Of a DNA stretch of 64,000 bases, positions 24,201 to 33,200 are shown in pieces (within the stretch, counting starts at the first letter, position 1; each line of letters starts with the position of its first letter). The translations under genes and the position numbers were made by a program. The notes under the pieces are model-generated. The model was given only the letters and a program-made list of their open reading frames with translations, was not told the DNA's origin and did no database searches. The stretch is taken from contig LR990043.1 of assembly GCA_905147135.1 (NCBI GenBank), positions 9,211,057 to 9,275,056 on the forward strand. The letters run 5' to 3'. The DNA is from Blastobasis lacticolella (taxonomy: Eukaryota > Arthropoda > Insecta > Lepidoptera > Blastobasidae).

Positions 24201-27200
24201 ATCTGTGGCCATGACTGTTGAATATTGATGCATGGAACGTGGAGATTCTGGCAAAACACTCTGCTAATTTAGAGGAGGACCAAGTCCAGCTGTACACGGT
24301 TACGGATAGCGAGGTACCTATCCCGTTCGAATGGAAGCCATCCGATTAGAGAAATACCTACCTTTTAAGGTATTCTTTAGAATACTGCAGCCAAACAATA
24401 CTATTTTGAATAGTGCTGTTGTTTGTATTCCTACCGATGAATAAGTTTTCCAGTGCTCCATGGGGTAGGGATTTAAGAAACCGTGGCTTTTGCAAGTAAG
24501 GGGTTTGCCTGCCAGAGAATCGTGTCCCTGGGGTTTTAAAGGTGTGCATCGCATTGGTGATACCCCTGGTGTTGCCAGTCAATAGATATTGGTGGCCACA
24601 TTCCACCAGGTGGCCCGCTTGCTTTATCTACCGTATGACATAAAAAATATCACCGTCACCACCATCAGCTGTGATAATATCCACCATGTCGTCAACCCCT
24701 CCGCAGCCATCGAAGACATCCGCAGCCAGCTGCCCGAGGAGCTGAAGCTGTTCCAGCTGTACGGGCAGTGCGCGGGCGGCGTGACGGACCTCGGCGCCGC
24801 GATGGAGGCCCACCCGCCGGAGTACCCGCTGCTGAAGGAGAAGCCCCAGTACAAGGACACGCTGCTCTACATCTACACGTCGGGCACCACCGGCATGCCC
24901 AAGGCCGCTGTGCTGCCGAATTCAAAGTGAGTGATCTTTTGACCATCGTTTATTCGTTGCGAGAGCCGTGTGGTCTCCAGTAGTGTTGTATAAAGCGACA
25001 AATGTCTAACTTGACTGTGACTTGACGTGTGATTAACCAGATAGTACTTTCGGAGGCCAGAATATGGGCAGCAGATTTATCTGTGTGTATTTTATACACT
25101 GCGAACTCCAACCCGCTTGCCAGGCGTGGAGATGATCGAAAAACCCTCCAGTGATGTGGAGAAGCTCGAAAGTAGTAGTGAAATGTTATGGGTTGTTGTA
25201 ATGTCGTGCTATTTGTCAGGGTCGACGTGTAAATGTGATAGGCACTTAGCTTTTATGCAAACCGTAAACAGAATAACAGCTACTGGTCTTCTTTACAAGT
25301 ATTAAATGCGTTCACGAACACCTACGCTTCCTTCTGTTTCGCAATATTAATAGCAGAATAAATAACATGAAATTCTCGCCCGAAGACAACGGCCAAAGTT
25401 ACTCTTCGCATTTATACAATCACCTACATCCCATTCATTTGCTCGAGAACTCCTCAACCCATAATTCCTCCGACCCTCTCTTATAAACAGCTCCACGTCC
25501 GCAGGTACCTGCTGATCGTGGTGGCGACCGTCCACATGCTGGGCCTGAAGGCGTCGGACTGTATGTACAACTCGCTGCCACTGTACCACACGGCGGGCGG
25601 CGTGGTGGGCACCGGCGCCGCGCTCATCGACGGCATACCCTCGGTGCTGAGGGCCAAGTTCTCCGCGTCCAACTTCTGGACGGACTGCATCAAGTACGAG
25701 TGCACGGTGAGCATGGATGATGGTTATTTAAAGGGCTTGGAAGGCTTGCCTATATCCAGAGACCTCTTGCGGCTGATGTAGGTACTGTGATGAGGGTTGG
25801 AGAAGAATCAGTTTTTTCAAACACAGTTCATCTCATGCACCGGAGACCAATATCGCGAATTCCTCCTAAATACTGATGGCTTAATGCCAGATAGATTTAT
25901 ATCTGCTATTTGCTATTCTCATGGGAAAATATTTCAAACAAGCAGTATATATAGGCGCCGACTGATCTTTCATCTTTGATAGGAAATTGCGGACATTCCA
26001 TGCAGAGCTATGTGTGCGATTTTACTATGGGTGCTTGTCCGATTAGAATTAGCATTATGCCCGATTTACATTGGCAAAGTGTTTTGCATAGTTGATAAGA
26101 ATGAAGCGTGTGTAATCGGTCAGTTTCGAGTCAACTACCTACGTAAATTTATCAGACATTAGCCAATTCCAAGATGTAACAAGTGTCAATTCCATTTCTT
26201 AGATAACGGTAGAGGAATTTAAAAAAAAAATGTCGAATTTGAGATGTACTCCCTCGAAAGGAGAAGTTTCAGTTAAGGCTCCTTGTTTCGCAAACAAGCT
26301 TATGACCCGCCTGATGGCAAGCAGTTAACGCAACCTAGGGATTTGCAATAACATGGTTATCTGTCACTCCCGTCCCGCCGACCCTACAAAAACCCTTTCA
26401 CCCCTTTTTTGAAGAACTTCACTTTGTACTCTCCAGGGAGCTCATTCCACAACCTTATTAATTTATATTATTTAACAATTTATGGTGCACATTAACAGGT
26501 ATACAATATTCCACTATTATTTGTAATATGCTGTCAATTAGGGATGCAAAGGTTTTTACGTTGTCGTCAATGCGTGGGTGATGCCCCTGGTATTGCAGAC
26601 GTCCATAGGCTGCGATGCTTAGATACCATCAGGCAGGCCGTAAGCTCGTTTGCCACCATAGTGGTATAAAAAAAATATTGATGAGCTCGATGATTGTCCC
26701 AGGTGGCGCAATACATCGGCGAGATGTGCCGCTACCTGCTGGCGCAGCCGCCGCGGGACACGGACGCGCAGCACCGCGTGCGCATCATGGTCGGGAACGG
26801 CATGCGGCCCGCCATCTGGCAGCAGATCGTCGACAGGTCAGTGCGACGGGGCGGGGGACGTGATTCTGGTAGGCTAATAAGTAACTCTGTTGCCAACAAT
26901 TCTCTTATTTCAATGATTGAAATTGTTACTTTTGCGATTCTGTATCATCGATTTTATGGGTTCGGTTGCAATAAACTGAAACTATTAAATCGATCTACGT
27001 AATTGCAAAAGTAACAATTTCCGTCATTGAAATCAGAGAATTGTTGGCAACAGTTACGTAATTAGCCTAAGGGTGGTCGAAAATGTTGGCTTTGACAGAG
27101 TGTAAGAAGTTTAAGCCACAAAAATGTAAATCCGGTAAAATTAGGTTTACCTATCAGTATGTAAATTACAATGAAATATAAACTATAATGTCTATGAGGT

Positions 27201-30200
27201 GCAATTAAACTTCATCCTTACGGTGATAAACCACTTTGTTCGCCAACCGTACGAGAGCTTTCGTAAGGGATCCCCACTGGATGAGTAAGGTACGCATTAC
27301 GCATGTTTTAAGTCGATTGACATAAAAAAGTTCTAGTTTTAAACAGTGAACTTGATGTGGTAGGTTACCTACTAGGTACTACATCAAGTTGTGTACCACG
27401 GCCTTCAACAATGCCTCCGTTGTTTCGGCTTGAGGCCCGGACTCCACCAAAACCTCCACCAATAGGATTTCATTATTTACACATCGCGTCTCCGGTTAGC
27501 TTCAGGGGATACGATCGAGCATGGAGGATAGGAGATGCCTCAGAATCAACGCAGAGATGGGAGCTAGACGGCGGCAGTTCAGCACGGCTATTGCCAGTAG
27601 ACACACACCGCACATACAGCTCGACACACACCGCTCATCTTCACTTAAGCCAGTACATATGTCCGCATAGCTACAGTGAATAAACCCTAGCTGTAAAGCA
27701 TCACCTCTTCACCCTGATTCGTATATCTCCGCTGTGGTGGTCCGGTCCTCAAAGATGGCCCTATGGTCTGCCAGTGTGATCAAAACATATCAGCTTCGTC
27801 AGTGTAAGCAATTAACCATGCAGCTAAAACGGATTCAAGTCCACTTCGTAAACATTGATCGATTGCTACATAAAGAGCAAGAATGAATCCCCTTACTAGT
27901 TTTACTAAATGTGTGTTAATTAGGCTAATTTAAATACAATGTGGGAACTATTCCAGTCCAAACCGCGGCCGCGGGGTCGCTAGAGGGCGCTGTAATCGCT
28001 CCCGGCGTGACCCTGTTGCTTGAATAATAATCGTATATCGTTTGTTTATAGGTTCAAAGTGCCCCAGATAAATGAAATTTACGGTGCAACCGAGGGCAAC
28101 GCCAATATAAGTGAGTATATGGACCATTTTGTTCTCCGCTGATGATGGCTATTGTTTATAATGAATGGGTCAGATAACGAGCAGACTTTGGTTCAAAATC
28201 CGCAAGTTATCGTTTATCAACAATCCATTTGGGTCAATAACCAGGCTTGTTTTGTTGCAAATACTGTGTTATCGTTATCAGAGAAGTAAATAAGTATAAA
28301 CATAATTTGTTTTTAAGCGTATGCTAACTCTCACGATCGTTTTATCATTGGGATGTTTGTAAATAAGATGCCCATTAAATGAAACTTTGAACTACGTCAT
28401 TGAACTACAACAACACAACTAAAAAGTAAACTAAGTATTTGGTTTGACTACTGAGAGCCAATATCGCAATAGGAAGGAATGCACTAAAATGGGCTATAAA
28501 AATGAAACAATACGGCCGTTTAAACTAAACCTACTTTTGAAATCGGTATGTACGATGTCCTAGTCATGCCTGTATTTATAGTTAACCTACATTCATTTTC
28601 AAAGTTCAAATGTCCGATCATGAGAGATTGTTAGCTATTCTAAGAAGGCGTCCATAACGTACATTCAAGCTTTGTCTGATTAAGCCACTTTTAATACTCT
28701 TGTGATAGACATCTGCATATGCAGCGTTTCTTTTTCTGGATCCCTGCTCCACACCACATACATTTGCGCAAAAGCAAAGGCGAGCAAAGGTTTAATCAGT
28801 AGGTACTGACGAATCAAGAAGGCAAATTGGTTTCCGATATGCTCTTCAGGGTCCGGGACCTTCGGGTGTCGGCTCGTACGCCGCAGTGATCTTCGAGTTG
28901 CGCGTTTGGCTGGCCGGTGGCGGCTAGACAATAGAGAGGCTATTACGCTACTTTGTGGCATTCGCATTACCGCGATAAATAATAATGTCTAAGATTTAGT
29001 ATTTTTACAGACAGTAGGCCTAGCACAAGTTGCTATCGCGCGCGATAAGCGAGAAAAAGCGCGACATAGGTATTGCTATCTCTTTCGACTTAGTATTGAG
29101 AGACAGAGACAAACGCTCTCTCGAGCTTTGTCGCGGACACACATGTACTAGGGCCACAGGTTTCTTAAATGCCTCACGTATTTTGTGGACGCCTCGTAAA
29201 CTACGCAAAGGATTTACGACGTTTTTATTGTTGTGACAAAGGTATATCTACCGCTTGTACCTTTGCGCAGTAGCTTGTCATCATCATGTCAGCCGCAAGA
29301 CGTCCACTGCTGGACATAGGCCTCTTCCAGTCCTTCTATCCCAATATGCTCCCTAATTGCTGCGCCCTACCGGGCCCATATTGTATTTACTTTCTTATTG
29401 TAATTTCTTTGTAGAAGCAAATAAATATGATATGGTATGATAATATCGTGATGCACTTATGCTCTTGTACTGTACCTACACGCAGCGTGCGTAGGCCCCC
29501 CGCAAGGTGGGCCGACGACCTGATAAAGATCGCAGGTACCAGCTGGATGCGGAAGGCACAGGGCCGGCCTTTGCGGAGATCTCTTGGGGAGCCTAATGCT
29601 CAGCAGCGGGCGTCTTTTGGCTGATGCGATGCATGCACACTTACGGCTACCTTCGTTACAAATGTTTTTGTTCCCCCAACGTTCCAGTAAACGTGGACAA
29701 CACTGTGGGCGCGGTCGGGTTCCTGCCGAAGCTGGTGCCGACGGCGCTGCACCCGATCGCGCTCGTGCGCTCCGACGAGAGCGGCGCGCTCGTCCGCGGC
29801 GCCGACGGCTGCTGCGTACGCTGTCAGCCCAGTGAGTATCACGATGTGGTGGACGAATGCATGAATGACGCTTTATTGCACAATCAAAAGAATACAATAA
29901 TAGACTACCACCACCTCCACCGCCACAAGACGTCGTTGACGCTCCGAGCACCGCATTATTCAAAGACAGATTACGTCGATGGCTCGTCAAGAGTGCTATT
30001 TAAAGTTGTTGAATTTTTAAATCTCAATATCTCGAGTAAACTTGTGTCTACAGTCTAGTAACTATTATAATGAATGAAATATTATTTTATATTGTTGACA
30101 TTTCACTATTTAATTATTTAATTATTATGACATTGCAAATGTATTTAATATGTAAAATAATGACTTGTCACGAATGTTATTAATAAATTATGATTATACA

Positions 30201-33200
30201 ATGGGTACTTAAAATTAACAGCAGAAGCAACAGGCCTAAAGCGATTTCTTCCAGGCAACCTTTTTGGGTAGTCATCTGTCGACAGAAGTAATTGTGTGTG
30301 TTGTGGTGTAATAGGGTAATAGAGGTCGAGTAGAAAGTTTTTAAGCCAAATTCCACTTTGGATCGCTGAGCCTGCGCAGTTAGAAAGTTTTTCAGAGAAG
30401 TGGGGTATAGTGGGATATCCCGTTCGATTTGGAGCCTCTGGATTGAGGATTCTGAAGCTTACAGAATACCGCAGTTAAAGAATATTGAATGGTAATGTGT
30501 ACCTGTCGGTGGTTAAGAGGGAGGAACCGTCGCTTTGGCAGTGTAGGGGGGTTTCTCGTGCATAATTATAGCAATTGGACAGTCCGCATCTAAATAAACC
30601 ATCGTATCGATCAGCATTTGCAACTGATCACATCAGGTGACTTCGGTACATAGTTTCGTTGAAATAAGGTACAATTTTGCAGCTTAGTGAAATCGGTATC
30701 GAACTTGATCCTATCTTGCGATCATAATACTCATTTCCATCCTCCGAAGTGCCGAGATCAGCGACGTGTGCCTAATGTAGTTGTAGCAAACCCTTCTTGG
30801 TAACGGAATCTAGATAATTGATGTTCCGAATCGTGGTTAATTTACAATTTAAAAATTCTTGTTTATATTACAGACGAGCCGGGCATGTTCATCGGCCTAA
30901 TCGCCCAAGGAAACGCGTCGAGGGAGTATCATGGATACTTGGATAAGGTAATACCTGTTTTTTAAGTTCGTTCTTCATTTAGCCTAGTTAGGATTACCCT
31001 GGGTTCAAGCCAACTCTCATTAAATATAATTTGAGACCAAATTCTGGTGGAAGAGATTGAGCGATAAGACCAAAGATGAGGCACGATCCTACCATGTTAT
31101 GTCAATTTGTCATAATAATAACTCAATTGTTGGGCTTGAACCTCTTTCATTGCCCTCCACTAATAAGATAATCAAGGGCTTACCCATAGACTCCACGTTT
31201 TATGGCAGTTTTGGTTTGGAGATTGTCTGGATAGATTGTATGGAGACTCATTTTTTGGTCTACTGGTGGCCTAATCGGTATTTAGTCACCATATACGGCA
31301 CCAGTATATAGATATACCTTCGGACACGTTATGGCCAATCTGTCACGTCTATGGTCTCATGCCCCTCGACACCTCGCAACAAGAAACTGATCACATCCAC
31401 TCCACCCCTAACCTGGAGGCTTACCGTGAGCTCAACAGAACTGCCCTGCTAAGAACGAGACAAGCTTATGTGACACGTATAGCGCTGTCTCGTTCCAAAC
31501 AGGGTAGTTCTGTTTAGGGTCTGCTACAAGAGCTCATGGTAAGCCCTCTACTCGTTCTCTCTCTTTTTATACCACAAAGATGGCAAACCAGCTTACGGCC
31601 TGCCTGAGTAAGCAATCATATTCATATTCATTTATTCATAGTATTAAATATACATCGTCATTTCATTTAGCTAATTAATAGAATAGAATTAACTAAACTA
31701 GTTAATTACAATATTGGAAATACCATAGAACAATAGCCAAACTATTATTAGAATTATAAATTAATTAATTTCTAGTAATAATATCACAATATAAGAAAAT
31801 ATCCATAATACAACAACTCATTCAAAAAATTTCAAATAAGTCCCCGCAGCCTATGGACGTTTACACTACCAGGGGCATCACCGACGTTGCCGACCCCGTA
31901 CAAACCTTTTAAACCTTTCTCCCCCCCCAGACGGACAGCAACAAGAAGCTGGTCCGCGACGTGTTCAGCAAAGGCGACGCGGCGTTCGTGAGCGGCGACA
32001 TCCTGGTCGCGGACGAGCTCGGCTACCTGTTCTTCCGCGACCGCACCGGCGACACGTACAAGTGGAAGGGCGAGAACGTCGCCACTGCTGAGGTGGAGGA
32101 CGCGATGAGCCCGGCGTTGCAGCAGAAGCCGGCTGTGGTGTACGGCGTGTCGGTGAGTTGTTATATAAAAGTGTGAGAGTGCGGTAGATTCTACGTTATC
32201 GAGTACAAGAAAATACGTCTTTGTAGTGATAGTGAATGTTTACCAGTCGTCAGTAGCAGTTCCTCTGTAGATGCGCCATGGCGCTCTACAGTCGCATCGC
32301 TGCTCTGCCTTTATACCACTAAGGTGGCAAACAAGCTTACGGCCTACCTAATGGTAAGGAGACATCGTAGCCTTAGGACGATTGCAACACCAGGGGCATC
32401 ACCTACGCGTTGCAGACCATACCATGTAAAAACATTTTCATCCCTATGGGGCTATTGTCTAAATCAGTTTCTGAATTTGACATTAGATAATTCTACACTA
32501 CGTCTTCTACGTTGGTTGGCTATAGCGTCTACGAGTTGTGTAAAATTATTATATGTCAAATTCAGTTGTCCAATGTCCCCCCTGATCGATAAAGCCCCAC
32601 TTAGCCTCAGTATATAAGCCCACTGACGTTTTATCTCCTACTAGTGGACCCGGCGCGACTTCGTACGCGTACACCTATTTTACCCTTACCTACCCTTTTT
32701 ATCTTACTTAAAAACCTTCCTCTTGAATCACTCTATCTATTAAAAAAAAACGCATCAAAATCCGTTGCGTAGTTTCAAAGATTTAAGCATACAAAGGGAC
32801 ATAGGGACAGAGAAAGCGACTTTGTTTTATACTATGTAGTGATAGTGATAATACTGTTACTAATCAGTGGCGTAATCCCCCCCTCGACCCGCAGACGGAG
32901 CGCCGCGCGGGCATGGCGCTGTCTCCCCTAACACTATTACTAATTATTCTTGTAACTCCTATTAAGCAATAAAGAGTTTACATATATACATACATACATA
33001 CTTACATACTGACGACCTGAGTGGTTCAGTGGCCAACATGCCACGCAAGAGGTCCCGGGTTCGATTCCCGGCTGGGCAGAAATTGAAATGATGAATTTTA
33101 ATTTCTGTTACGGGTCTGGGTGTTCTATGTATAATAAGTATGTATTTAAAAAAAAAGTATATAAGTAGTTTATCAGTTACCTAGCACCCATAACACAAGC

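Noticed and set aside
24692..24983. ORFs in other frames across FATP exon 4
   Set aside because: GC-rich shadows of the P-loop exon; the correct frame shows [12 protein letters not shown].
28680..28967. 95-codon minus-strand ORF in FATP intron 7
   Set aside because: No recognisable protein, no splice or start evidence; left as unexplained intronic sequence.
29457..29990. 177-codon minus-strand ORF
   Set aside because: Antisense shadow of the RTE tail and FATP exon 8, low-complexity Arg/Ser composition.
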